A stretch of 64,000 nucleotides of DNA from Hypoxylon rubiginosum (taxonomy: Eukaryota > Ascomycota > Sordariomycetes > Xylariales > Hypoxylaceae). Shown here piece by piece: positions 23,722 to 35,721 of this stretch. The stretch's first letter is position 1; every line of letters begins with the position of its first letter. The notes under the pieces were generated by a model. It did not search any database. It saw only the letters and a list, made by a program, of their open reading frames with translations, and was not told where the DNA came from. The DNA is taken from the NCBI GenBank assembly GCA_902806565.1, contig CADCXA010000068.1, positions 372,001 to 436,000 on the forward strand. Reading direction: 5' to 3'. Made by a program: the position numbers and the translations under genes.

Positions 23722-25140
23722 ATGGCTCCGCAAAATTGTAAGTGCTCTTTCCTTTTAATTTATAAATTCTGCTGCAGCGCATAAATGCCTTGGATACTTG
23801 CGCGCGGGTCCAATGCCAAAATTACACCTGCCACATTTCAGCAGGCCAACCTGTTGCTTTTCTATCAAATCCAAAGTTTCGTGTTTCCTTTCTTTTTCCT
23901 TTCTTGAACACCAAGAATCCACCAAGGGAAAATGGCGTCACCTGAGAGCATCGAGTTACCCGATCTGGGGCCCTCTACTCCCGCCTTGCTCCGGCCCTCT
24001 TCGACTGTATCCTATTTGCCTTTACCCGAATCCTCCGATTCCTCTTCTATAACATCTTCGGATGAATCATCATCGGCAGAAGATGGAGCGTATATCGTTG
24101 GCGCTGAAGCATCGTCCTCTAATGGTTGGATTATGCGCTATGTATTATCCGTTGGGACAGTGAGCTAACATTGGCGTCTTCGTAGCAAATCCCCCCTCTC
24201 TCCCTCCCACCGTCGAGGAAGCCTATCGGCGCAAGTGCATCCAGCTCAAGGAGCGCACCAAAGAGATCCAGGATGAAAACAAGGCCTATCAGCTGCGTAT
24301 CCACCGTCTCGAGCGCCAGATCCAGAAGACACGTCTCGAGCGCGCCTTCCTTCTCGAGCAGCTCTCGAAGCGTACGAGCGCCAATGTCGAAGATTCCGAG
24401 GGTAGCCCGAGCCCCCCTCCTACTGTGCGTCTCTACTTGCTCATACCTTGAAAGTATACAACTCATCTGACCAGTCCCAGCCGAAGGATAAGCCGCTCCG
24501 AACCAAGCGAGGTCATAGGAAGCCCTCTCTTCTTCCCGCTTCCGAGCCCGGCTCCGGCCCTGGCGCGAACTTCGTCGCCCAGAATCTGAACACGCTCTCA
24601 CCCAGCTCCGATGCCTTTTCCCACTCGCAGCTCGATTCGCAGAAGGATCATGGTAGTACCCGCGCCACCAATGGTTTAGCTAAGCGCCCGAAGCGCCCCA
24701 GCAACGCCTTCGAGATCTACTGCAACGACACGCGACCCCTCCTTCAGGCCCAGCACAAGGACAAGATCGCAGCAGGCGAATTCCATATCGAGGAGGAGCT
24801 CGCTCGAAGCTGGAAAGAACTACCCGAGAAGGATAGAGAAGAGTTTCGGGTTCGATACGAGCAAGAGCTAGCCCTATACAAAGAGGCTGTCGAGGAATAT
24901 AAGCGCAGCATGAAGGGGTCGGCTGCTCGCGAGCGCTCTCGCGGCCGAGATCGTGGTGATAACATCCGTGCTAGCCGCGGCGGTCGTTCGGCTCGCTTCG
25001 AAGAGATACAGGACGACGATGGCGACGAGGGCCAAGATGTCGAAATGGCAGACCTGGGCGATCCCGAACATGGCGGCGGCGATGCGGACACCGATCCTGA
25101 GACCGAGGTTGATGACAACGACGACACGGTCGTCGATTAG
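23722..25140 (+). CDS. HMG-box chromatin protein, putative INO80 subunit (Nhp10-like)
   Basis: Exons 23722-23737, 24186-24424 and 24481-25140 give 304 residues. The N-terminal motif VEEAYRRKCIQLKERTKEI continues into a Leu/Arg-rich coiled coil (about 15-75) like that of INO80 complex subunit F/TFPT. A basic KRGHRK patch follows, then an HMG box at about 153-226 (KRPKRPSNAFEIY ... ARSWKELPEKDREEF), an Arg/Gly-rich stretch and an acidic tail. The combination suggests the HMG subunit of the INO80 chromatin-remodelling complex; this is an inference from motifs. Intron 1 is long for a fungus (448 nt) and contains an ATG-started open frame (23932-24168) that could serve as an alternative N-terminus. 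Intron 2 has two possible acceptors 6 nt apart; the second was chosen because it gives PPPTPKDKPLRTKR. Confidence 0.8.
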
Positions 25141-26051
25141 GCGTTCTGCTGATCGACACTTGCCTAAGGTCCCAATGGATTGACCTATAATAATAGGATT
25201 ATGGAGTGGATGGATATACGGATACACCTTCTATCCAGAACATAATCCATCCGTATTCGCGTCAGCTACGGAAATCAGAACGAGACGACAAAACGGGGGC
25301 GATCACGAGCAGGATTCTAAAATGGCGTTACGGTTACGACTACGGGGACTACACGTTGCTTTTTTCAATGTATACTAATAAGGAAGTTTGAGCTGCGATA
25401 CAGCTTGCATGCGGACACAAAGAAAGAAAAGAAGAAAAAAAGGTAATGAGGCTACTGATGGCCTGCTCGACTTGCATGGAATCGCGAAGGGGAAGAAAAG
25501 CTAGGGATGCCTAAACGCCCACTCGCATGAAGGGTCATGGCCCCTGAATGCATGGGCTTAGGCAATTCAGTACTACCTAGGTAGTTAAATCCGATGACTT
25601 AAGAATATCTTGATGCTTCTCTCGTGAATTGCAGAATATAACTTGGTGCCATTCGTGTAGTATGTAAGCTCTTGAGTGCCGTGAAGCTGATCTATCTATT
25701 TATTCTAGGTAAAATACTTAATGTACGTATGGTCGAACTGCCACGTTAAAATACCGCTGTAGCTATTACTGTAGCTGTATGGACTGAATGATAATTACTA
25801 GACGCTAGATGGATGATACGCGCCGCTACTGTGTCTCGGAGGTATTCAAAAAAGGAGAGAACACCTTACGAGAATACAAATTTTGCTTATGCTTTTGCTT
25901 ATGCGCCTACGATGTCGATGATGCCGTCCAAACCCACCCTAAACGCCGTCCGTTTCCATCACCGTCCTTCTATGTAAGGAAATAGATTGGTCGATCTCGG
26001 TACAGTTTGCTTGATGGCATGGTGTGGCTGAATGAAACAGACGGAGGGTTT
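25141..26051. other. Convergent 3' intergenic region
   Basis: About 900 bp between the ends of the HMG-box and DUF155 genes. It holds a near-palindrome around 25185-25260 (ATACGGAT/ATCCGTAT-type words) and an ACCTAGGT palindrome near 25575. There is no coding signal. Confidence 0.5.
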
Positions 26052-27953
26052 TTAGTCCACGCCTGCGTAAAGGTCAACGACGATGTTGACAGCCGCTACG
26101 AGGATTTCGGCGGCGATGAGTACGATAACTATAGGGAGTTAGCATTCTTCACTCTTACATTCATACTTACAACTCGTATCCTGCTCTACGCGGTTTAAGG
26201 TAAGGGGGAAAAGGGGGAGGAGGACGGGAAAAAAAGGACTTACCGATCCACTCGAGCTTCTCGCCGTGGCCGTGGCTGAGCTGGTCCTTGAGGACGGCGA
26301 GGAGGTCGGCGACGACGTCGAGGCGCTCGGTGAGGAGGCCGACGCGCTGGTCCATCTCGAGGTAGCTGCGGACGGCCTGGTAGACGGGCTCGAGGTGGGG
26401 CTCGACCCAGAAGAGCTCGGGGGTGTCGAGGACGCTGCCGTTGAGGTGGATGCTGATGCGGATGATGAAGAGCTCGCCGATCTGCATGTTGATCTGCGAC
26501 CGCGAGAGCGCGATCTTGCCCGTCAGCGCGATCTGCGTCGGGATGTCCTTGCACGCGTCGATCGTGCTGGCGATGAGCTCCTCGAAGAGGGACGTCTGTT
26601 TTGCGGGACTCGTTAGCAAGGACGGATAGATATAGGGGGCATATAGGTTAGGTATGCTAAAGATACAAAGAACAGGATTAGCCCTACCTTGACACTCTGC
26701 GCCAGCGCGTGCGATATGGCTAGCTTCGTCATGTAGTTTCCTTTATCTCGTAGCGTAATAAAGTCGTTATATATCCGGGGCTGGTACTCGTTCGTGTAGT
26801 AGAAATTAAAGCACTCCGTCTCCACGTCGTCCGGGTCCAGCTTCTCGAGCTCGAACTTGGCGATGTCTTTGAGGAACCGCTGCTCGTGCGCCAGCGACAT
26901 GCCCCATATGACCACGACGCCGTAGTCGAACAGGAACACCTCGGGCGTGTGGACCTGGATGTCGAAGTTGACGTCGTGGCGCTGCTGACGGTGGTGTTCT
27001 GAGTGTGACCGCGGGTCGTGCACCGCGCTCTCGTCTTCCGGACGCGTCGGGTAGGCCAGGTCGTTGTGCATGTCCCGGCCGTTGCTGAACGCTCGATGGG
27101 TATCCGACAACCCCTCTTCCTCCTCCTGTTGCTGCTGGTGTTGCGCCTGTAAGCTCTGCAGGCTTTCCCTCCGGTACGTTTCCGAGTGTTCCTCCACCTC
27201 GCCCGTCGAATGCCTCCGCTCGTATGCTTGGATCGGTCTCTCTTGTATTTCCTCGACTGGTTCTACCCGGTCCGCCGACTTCCCAAGCGTGTAGTTGTAC
27301 GCCGAGTATATGCATTCGTCGATGAGCTTAGGACTGGATCCCCGGTTCTTTCCCCTGCCCTTAAGGAAGCGCATCAAGCCGTCCATGTGGTACTTGGTCG
27401 CGGTGCAGTAGGCCGTCACCCGCGGCAGCCTGTCACGGTCCGCCTTGCCTAACCGTGCGGCGTCCCGCCTCGCCGTAGGGTCTTTTATGCGCGTGTACTG
27501 CGAGTAGACGTCCCTGCCGCTCTCCTCGTCCGGGCCCTCCTCGTCGAGCTCGGGATTGGGCAGCAGTTTCAGTTTTTGCGCGTTCTTGGAGCTCCGCTGG
27601 GGGCCAATCTTGGGTATGGGGCCTACGGCGGGCGGGAGAGCGGTGAAGACGGCGCCGTGGCTGTTGCGTCGACGCAGGCGGTTGTTAAGCGCGGAGAGCA
27701 TCGGCGGGTGGAGGTGGCCAGAGGGGCCGCTTCCCGAGGGTACCGACGCCGTCGTACGTGCATGATCGAGGTTGGTTGCGGTACCAGGCGACGAGCTCAG
27801 TGAGGATGGATCGGGATCGATGGTTCTCGAAACAGGATTCGGGTTGAACGTTACGTTACGCGCACTTCTAGGGCGGCCCGTGTCCTGTCGTAGGAGAGGC
27901 GTTCGTTCCGTGGAGCCGGCATAGCTGGTTGTAGCTCTAGGTGACGCAGCCAT
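26052..27953 (-). CDS. DUF155 membrane protein, Rmd8/Sif2-3 type
   Basis: Exons 27953-26688, 26595-26244 and 26128-26052 give 564 residues. The start is the ATG at 27953; the frame extends upstream only through a GTG. The first 200 residues are disordered, with a poly-Gln/Glu stretch further on (near 285). The DUF155 core is clear: TAYCTATKYHMDGLMRFL, DIQVHTPEVFLFDYGVVVIW, ETECFNFYYT, LRDKGNYMTKLAISHALAQS, then after the intron SLFEELIASTIDACKDIP and LDTPELFWVEPHLEPVY. The last exon encodes a hydrophobic helix (EWIVIVLIAAEILVAAVN) as a tail anchor. The family includes Rmd1, Rmd8 and Sad1-interacting factors. Molecular function is poorly known, and a membrane location is supported by the tail. 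The phase-1 junction between the last two exons recreates EWIVIV. Confidence 0.88.
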
Positions 27954-28938
27954 CTCGATATTTAAGTCGGGCACTACCTAGGTAGGAAATTCGATACACG
28001 GCACACAGACGAGGGCTACCTAGAGGCAGAGGTAGACCAGTTACGAACGGTTCCTTTAAGGCGTGGCGTTGGCTCTCTCTTGTCTTGTGTCACCGTGTTG
28101 CCATGTGAAAATTTGGAGCTTGGTGTCGGTCGAAAGGGTTTGGGATCCCCTGTAGAGATATTGGACTAGGAACTCGAAGCAATGAGTTAGCCTTCAGTCT
28201 GTAGTGATGCTTTCAAGCCAGTATCTCATATCGGGTCGAGCTTCGACAGTCTACGGGTTTACTTGGACGATACGGGCTAAAAGACTAAGAGACTAAGAGG
28301 CTAAGAGGCTAAGATGTTCCTACTAAGGAAGAGTCGAGACCCAATTCCTAGGAGAGCTAGCAGCTTCGCCTGATGACGTTTTGTTAAATTGACCAACCGG
28401 CGCCCGTCTAGCCCGTCAAAGAGAGAGAAAAAATAGTTTAGCCCGGGTTCAACCCCTGTATTTCTTTTTTTGCGGGGAATAGCTTATTCATTATAGGCAA
28501 GGTATATTTATGTATATTTGTATATACAGTATGCTTGACATATACAGGACAGTACTTTATTTCCGTACTATCTTCAAGTTGAATTGTGTCATCCATCCGT
28601 TCCCCTTCGGAACCTGTCCATGTGCTGCGACCTCAGCATCTTGACACCTTCCTATATCGCTAAGACCGATGGAGAGGCACCGTCGCTTCGGAAGGAGGCT
28701 GAAGACGAGGCTCCTTTTGATTACTGTATTACTGTATTTTGACCCTTTCCGCCCGGTTCGGTCAGGAACATTACTGGAATGAGATAATCGATATCTCCGC
28801 CCGTTGAGTTTATATTGTAACTCTCTCCGACCTTCCATTATCATAACCACAACTACAGCCATAAGCGGTTGAACGGTGAGTATGGCTCTATGGTGGCTTT
28901 CTGTTCCGGGATGTTAACCGAAGTCAAACGCACATCAC
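27954..28938. other. Intergenic region, DUF155 promoter and oxidoreductase 3' side
   Basis: About 1 kb. It contains a short AGACTAAGAGGCTAAG repeat near 28275-28315 and AT-rich TATA-like words near 28500-28530. A minus-strand open frame at 28557-28862 has no motif and is probably fortuitous. Confidence 0.45.
28275..28315. repeat. GACTAAGAG short tandem repeat
   Basis: Four degenerate copies of (A/G)GACTAAGA and GGCTAAGA, located about 330-360 bp upstream of the DUF155 gene start. Confidence 0.75.
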
Positions 28939-30395
28939 TCACTGTTGTGAGTCAATGATCTTCGTTTCCATTTTGAATCCGGCATCGTTTAGACGGTCGA
29001 TATATCCGTGGCCAAGACATGCGGGGGTATAGACACCTCCCGACAGCTTAATATCGTCCTGCAACATCGTACAGGCCGCTTGACCGAGAAGTGCCGCGGT
29101 CACTATGACGAATGTTAGGTTGGGAACACAAAATCTCGATGTTGGAAACGGATGACTTACGAGAGTACATGCCTCCGCTAAATTCTGCTTTGCACCAGGC
29201 TTGCTTGCTGGTGTTCGGCTGAATATCTGGCGTCGCGACTGCTTGAAACTGGACATACTCCTTCTTCCGTTCTTCCTTGCTCGGTCCCTCGCCGGGCTGG
29301 GAGACGTACTTGCGTATTATCCTTCGAAACGGTGGGCAGAACATGAGCAGCAAACCGCCGATTACAAGACTATAATGCATCATCATTCCCCTCGCATAGT
29401 TTCTGGCTCTTAGAAACTCTCGGTATGTGAAGTTTGTCCCATAAAAGTGCTTCTGCAGGGACGGCTCGTGTTTGAATAGACCCCACGTGCGTTGAACAAC
29501 CGCTCGGTTTGTCCCTGAAGTTACCGAGGTGGACACGAGGCCGAGATTCGGTACGGAGTATAGGCCTGTCAACCTGGAGAGAAACGAGGGCTTAGGGGCC
29601 TGCGTTGGGTTCTTGGCCGGAGATAGAGCGTATGGCTTATGAGATTTGGCGACTTCTTTCCAGTGGAAGACGTCGAAGAGTCCTAGGGCTGTGAAAAGAG
29701 TGCCGCCAGATGGAGCACCGCTTTATCATGTTAATATCTCAACTGCTTCGCCTGCGGTAAGAACTTACTGTATTTCGTGGATCGTAACGACGACATCGCC
29801 TACTGCGGCCGATAGCTTAGATCGAAGGAGTGATGCCATTGAGAATGTCATCAGGTCTGACGGTGCGGACTCGATGGCGGCTTGAGGAAATAGACAGGCG
29901 CCCGTAGCCTTTGCGGTCGCTTCATACTTTCTGATCATAGACATGTGCCAGACAGCCTCACCAGTGCAGTCGAAGTAATGAGTCCCAGCTTCTGCGCAGG
30001 CTTTGAAGGCATACTCTCCATATCTTGCATATGGCCCAACGGTGGTGATAAGTGCGAATGTCTTCTTGGCTAATGCACCGAGGTCCGCATCATTAAGACT
30101 ACAGATTTCAATAGCAGGAGGCTTGCGATCGGGGTTCAGAGCCTTGCATTCTGAAATGACGTTCTGTAGCTTTTCTGTAGACCGACCGGCTATAGCCCAC
30201 TTCAGATCCGTTGGAAAGTAAGTCGTGACGTGCTCTGCAACTAGCAATCCAGTGTATCCTAAAAGGGGTCAGATGTTGGATATGCTATGTGGACATGGCC
30301 ATGTAGACATGCCATATGTCGATCGTAACCAGTTACTTACCAGTTGCACCAAATACCACCAGATCATACTGGCGAGAATGCTTCTTGAACGACAT
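28939..30395 (-). CDS. Saccharopine dehydrogenase-like oxidoreductase
   Basis: Exons 30395-30341, 30258-29769, 29720-29161 and 29102-28939 give 422 residues. The N-terminus MSFKKHSRQYDLVVFGATGYTG carries the Rossmann nucleotide-binding motif GATGYTG. It is followed by LKWAIAGRSTEKL, FALITTVGPYARYGE and GTHYFDCTGEAVW, all typical of the SCCPDH / trans-acting enoyl reductase family. A hydrophobic segment (LVIGGLLLMFCPPFRR, about 290) may bind membranes or lipid droplets. The C-terminus AALLGQAACTMLQDD is typical of the family. Introns are 82, 48 and 58 nt with GTAAGT donors. The natural substrate is unknown; the family should not be read as lysine-pathway saccharopine dehydrogenase. No biosynthetic cluster surrounds it. 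Confidence 0.9.
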
Positions 30396-31400
30396 TATGA
30401 CTTCACCCTTTTCACTCTTCCTGCTTGGTTAAACTAGATATACCGAGATCGGACAAGGCATGGAGAGGACAGCAACGTCGAGGTATCGTACTATGTAGAC
30501 TTGGAGATGACAGACTTGCTTTTCACCGAGCCAGGCTTTCAGACAGTTCATATACTCGCACTAGAGACCAAGGGGCGAGACCTTTCTTTTCTATTAGGGT
30601 TCATTATGTACAGGACTGCAGGTCTGGATAAGGACATTGGCCGTGACAGCAGATGGGGCGTTTGATATTCCCGTCTCCATACCGCACTGCCTCTCTTCAT
30701 GCTGGGATATATATTGTAGTACAGTAGGAGGCTGCAGAGTCGGTAATCACGGAGCGCAGTTCTAGCTGCGAAAGGAAGCAATGCCGCACATGCCTCGGGC
30801 TCACATCTCTAAAAGAAAGGGAGCTCCGGCGTTTCGAAGATGTCAATCCGGTTGAGAGTGCCGTAGGTTTCGGGTTTGTGCCCAGAATGGTCTAGCTCCT
30901 ACGGTGATCATCGCAGGGATTTTCTATGGCTGTATGGGAACCCTCTTTTCCTCGGCTCCTTTTCCTCAGATAAGCCAATGAGGCTGGGAAATCTGCGTCC
31001 GTGCTTCGTCGAATCGGGGCATTTCTCATCCCCCCTGTAAGCGTCACTCTAATTGGCGAGTCTTGAGATTGATATAGGATTAGTCACGCAGGTCACCTGA
31101 CCGCCTCTTTTCACCCCTCCTTTTGATAAGACGATATCTACATCCTAAGTACATATGTACTTAGTAGAAGGTGGTCTAAGCTTTCTCTCGCTTAGGGCCC
31201 TAACGATCCACCACGAGTTTGCAACTTTGTGAAATCGAAATTGTGAGCCTAGCAAAGTCCAGCCCACACAGCCCTGGATCCCGCAACCGTCCAAATCGTC
31301 AATTTGATTGAGGAAACTTTTTTTGACTACACCCCGAAACACCAACCCTTCCCATCGTCATCTACCACCCCACGAACAATCCTCACACCCTTTAGACAAG
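30396..31400. promoter_or_regulatory. Divergent promoter, oxidoreductase / RPL43
   Basis: About 1 kb between divergent starts. The side proximal to RPL43 is rich in C/A and T runs (about 31315-31400), as expected for a ribosomal-protein leader. A palindromic AGTACATATGTACTT sequence lies near 31150. No coding sequence is seen. Confidence 0.5.
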
Positions 31401-31951
31401 ATGACGAAGCGCACGAAGAAGGTCGGTGTTACCGGCAAGTACGGTACTAGGTTAGTTATTTTACCATTTCTTTCGCGCCTCGCCTCGCCTCGAACATGCC
31501 GGAATCTCGGACTGTCGACGAACTACCACCTAACAATACAATTTGGAATTGCCAATCTATGAATTCGAAGAGACGAACATGACTGTCTAATCCTAGGGAG
31601 ACCTTTTACTAACGATGTTCTCAAACAAATAGATACGGTGCCTCCCTCCGAAAACAAGTCAAGAAGATGGAGATCACGCAACACGCCAAGTACACCTGCA
31701 CCTTCTGCGGAAAGGTCACCGTCAAGCGCCATTCCGTCGGTATCTGGAACTGCAAGGCGTGCGGAAAGACCGTTGCCGGAGGAGCCTACACAGTATCGTA
31801 TGTCATACACCAACAACCAAGCACAGATACCAAAATCACATTAGAAGATGGGTGGAGATGTTGATACTAATTCTTCTCCCGCTATAGGACCGCTGCCGCC
31901 GCCGCCATGCGATCAACACTGCGAAGATTGAGAGAGATTCAAGAGGTTTAA
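31401..31951 (+). CDS. RPL43: 60S ribosomal protein eL43 (L43/L37a)
   Basis: Exons 31401-31450, 31633-31797 and 31888-31951 give 92 residues, the same length as yeast L43. The sequence starts [19 protein letters not shown]. It carries the four-cysteine zinc finger (CTFC ... CKAC), the conserved GGAYTVSTAAAA block, and ends RRLREIQEV. It is a structural protein of the large ribosomal subunit. The introns (182 and 90 nt) use a GTTAGT and a GTATGT donor. The phase-2 junctions restore Arg and Ser at the expected family positions. Confidence 0.97.
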
Positions 31952-34900
31952 GGTGCTAGGCGAGGGAGAACGGACGTTTCTTTGCATTTGGCTTCGGTGT
32001 ACGGGAAAACGGATTTTCTACGCAAACCATGAAGGGTCATGACGATCGATCGATGAGTTCCTCGGTTCAGCATCAGTGAGATCACCTATGGACCATCGAT
32101 CACAACCAAATGCCAACACGAATTACTATGAACAAATATCTTCAAATGGCTAGGATCGTATTGATCCCAATACGCTCAGCTCCATACCGTGTCCTTTGTG
32201 AAACCATGCTTTTAAGACGACTCTAAATGCTTGACCAGACTCATCGATCGTGCGATTTCGAGCTATCGATTCGATGGATTTATGTATGCAAGTCTCCTTG
32301 GCGAAGACTGATAAATGGATTATCGTTTTGGGAACTGTTCGATAGAGCCGGTAGCCTTGTTCGATTGCGTCTCCAGAAGCTGCGGTGGCATGTGTCGCCT
32401 AGGTGCTGGGTGCCTAATACCTATAAGGGGGAGGCTTGCAATCTCGGTTTCGATACCGTCACCAGCCCTCTTGATCACGACCTTGGCTATCGCCCCGCTG
32501 GTGCGTCATCAAGGTTGTTGTACTCCTGTGAGTCATCTATATGGATGTTTAGTAGTCTTCTTCAAGCAGCATCTAGGTTGACGTACACTTCCCAAGGCAG
32601 ATTCCGCGAACCAAGTATCATGTTAGATGGGGGTAGCCGGCGATGGGTTATTCTCTCCAATGACAATACCAAGATCTACCTAGAGCGAATTACCAACTTC
32701 CACGATTAAAACCAAAAGGCCGGATCCCCTTCGCATCTGCGGCCTCGGCCAGTCATCGGCTTTGAAGCTCGGAGCCAACTGCTCGTTTCTTTCTCTCACC
32801 GCGCAGATATCCGTCCGGTGGCATAAGTAGCACTATGTATTTGCTGATTACTACCAGTATGACTAGTCTCTAATCTATACGCGGCCAGTGAAATCTGGGC
32901 CGGTACCTGAAATTCTAGATTATTCCCCTTTCGGCAAATTACAGATCCCGTGGCACCCATATTTAGGAAACGCCCGCTCTTGGCTTATGAACTGTGTATT
33001 GTACAGCATACAGTCGTAGCCGAAAGAACCGGGTTTTTGGAGGTTTTCCCCCCAACAAGAACAAGAAACGTCGACATTTCCTAGCCAAGTATCAAGTATA
33101 GGTAGGTCGGGAATACGGTCGTACATATGTAAAATAAGTAGACAATGAACTGCACCGCAACATTAACATTATTAAGGGGAGAGCCCGTATGAGGTATGTT
33201 TTCTCTACGAATCCTGCCGACTGGTCGACTGGTCGCCTATTGGAGAGGGCATTGGGGTATCGAAAACGACCGAGTGACGCTGCATTAGCCGCAATATCGT
33301 TGGTATGTTAAGTTTCCTTACTAACCCATGGCTACGGGAAACATGGCCATGTTCTTTGGTATCCACATATGAGGAACATACATGTACGAACATGTACGTG
33401 GGCAAACATCAGCATCTAAAGACGAAGCAAAAGAAAGGGCAAAGAGGCACCTTGTTGGCACCGGGCAAGTCTAGGTAACATGTATGATGTTCCCTCGCTG
33501 CCCGGCTTTATTCTACTGTTCTATCAATGGCCAACGAAAAGCACCTGGACCCTGGTACTTGGCACCTGGCAACTGGCATCTAGCACGTAGTGTATTATAT
33601 GTATCATATGTATTATATCCGACATTGCTTATACTTTTACGGATATTCGTCATCAAAACTCTACGAATATTGGTTGAAAATCTCTCATTGTCCTATGATT
33701 ACATATATGATCCAATAAAGTCAGACTGGTATGTAACCTGTAGGTACATGTAGGCGTTCTAAAAACGATGTGCAATTGAAGGATCTTTGGGGGTGGTGGC
33801 AGAGTGGGTTGAGTTGACGAACGACTTAAGTTGCACCGGACAGCAGCGATGAGGACAACTGACTGACTGCTCAGCTTGGTCGCTTTGGTCACTCCGGATC
33901 ACGCCCTCGAAGGGAATGAGGAACCGAGGAACCGGGCTGCTAGAATGGACTTACGTAGGATGGGCAGTCATCCATCCAGTCTCTCCACCCTTACCTTACA
34001 AGACACTCGTTTATTTCTTACGAAGCTGTAGTGGCGCATTATGCATACCTTCAGCTAGGTACATACATTATTATACATGCCTTCATGTATGTATCAATAA
34101 TAACCTTTGTTTCTTACATACATGTACATTTATTTTGTTTGCGAGGGTTCGTTGTTCTACAACGTTCAAGGTACGGGCAGATATATCAATGACTTGGAGT
34201 TTGCCTAGAAAGATTGAAGACATCCCATGTTGCTGGGTACTGCTACCACCATCAATTTTTGCCTACATATGTAGTCTTGCCCCCGTGGTCTGCTTTCTGC
34301 CTGTCTGCTAGCGCCAGCTGCCTTAGCAGTTTAGGTACCTAAAGAGCAGAGGAGTTACGCGAATACACAGGACAGAATACACATGTGCGCTAGTATTCCT
34401 CGTACCGCTGCCTAAAAAGGCTTAGCGATTCAAGGATACCAAGGGTTCGGTTTGTCGTCAGCTGATTGGGCTGCCCACGGGTTTTCGCTTTGACCAAGCC
34501 GAGCCAGCTAAAAGTAGCAGCGCTAAACTCGTCAAATTCCCCTTCCAACTTGAACCTTGGGCCTATGTTCTTTAGGGCCCCCTCTATTCTTTTCCGACTT
34601 TCACTGCTTCGTCTACAATTGGCACTACTCGAACAACCTTGAAATTCCCAAAATCCACACCCACCTGATTCGCATTATAGTTGCATCGTAGTGGTTTAGT
34701 TCAGTTCACTATCTGGCCTACACTCTGTGGAACGGGTCATCTCTTTCCAGAATCGAAAAAGGATCCAGTCAGACGTGTATCAGACAACTTGGCTTTCTCT
34801 CTCCATCAAATCCCCTTGGTCAAGTCCCTTTTTTTTCCCACTATCAACTTTAAGGACTACCTAGAAGTTGGGTCGAACTCTAAGCACAAACCACTCCCAC

Positions 34901-35721
34901 TACTCCTGTCTAATACTGTCTAATACGCCACATATCAACGTCTACTGGGCATCTGGACAAAGCTCGGCTCAACCCGGTTAGCCCGCCCTTTTCTCTTCCA
35001 ACTGTTTTAGTCCCGTTGGCAAGAATATAATTCATTTTTCCAACTTTGGAGTCGACTTTCGAACCAAAAGGTTCAACGTCAGAAGGGGGGCTTTTTGAGG
35101 CAACGAACTTGGCCACCCCAAACTAGCCAGACCAGCCAAACTAAGCACGTCTTTCCCAATCCTCCCTCTTCTCTTCACCAATACCAATAAGCCAAAGCGA
35201 CGCTCCGCCCACGCATCGAATCACCTTAAACTTCAATCACTTACCACTTACAATTCTCCGGACCCATTCTATCCATCAATCACCTATCTTTCCACCTTGA
35301 CTCCTTGGATACCCTTCTTTTTCCTCAATCTACCCCTCGAGTATATCGACTCCCGCCTTTTATCTACGGTATCAATCAGTCAATCAATCAATCTATACCA
35401 CCTACCAACCAACCAACCCAACCCACCCTCTCCCGCCACCTCCCAGTCAGCCCAGCAGCCTAGTCACCCTGATCCAATCCGCCGCTTACTCTCAGACGAA
35501 CGAATTAACAAACGCCTGAACCTGGACCTGGACCTGGCTGATTCTGAACCCGAATCTGCTGCACCTGCAACCCGCACCACACAACACACGCACCACATTA
35601 CGCACCCATTCCAGGCTTGCCGTTGCTTGCTTCGAGCTGCAGCGAAGCTAAAAAGTAGACTTAGATAAAGTCACTTATATGTTGTTTTTTCAACATCTGC
35701 AATTCATGAAATTCTGCCCTG
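31952..35721. other. Gene-poor intergenic region and long leader of the RING-PHD gene
   Basis: About 3.8 kb. The first part holds the RPL43 3' region with GATCGATCGATG-type words near 32045. A plus-strand open frame at 32227-32709 (160 codons, ATG start) has no recognisable motif. The middle contains short AGGTAC/TACATGTA palindromes. The last 600 bp (about 35130-35720) is C/T- and CAA-rich, with AATC and AACC tandem units, resembling a long 5' untranslated region. A 123-codon frame at 35297-35668 begins only with TTG and was not accepted. Confidence 0.5.

Noticed and set aside
26240..26616. Long overlapping frames on both strands over the DUF155 middle exon
   Set aside because: GC-rich shadow frames; only the DUF155 frame matches a family and joins at splice sites.
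28381..28465. GGTTCAACCCC string resembling a tRNA B box
   Set aside because: No A box or acceptor/anticodon stems can be folded upstream. No other tRNA or 5S rRNA candidates were found by eye.
32227..32709. 160-codon plus-strand frame downstream of RPL43
   Set aside because: No motif and no supporting introns; composition looks random.
35297..35668. 123-codon frame in the presumed leader of the RING-PHD gene
   Set aside because: It begins with TTG and contains no ATG, so it is not a credible upstream ORF.
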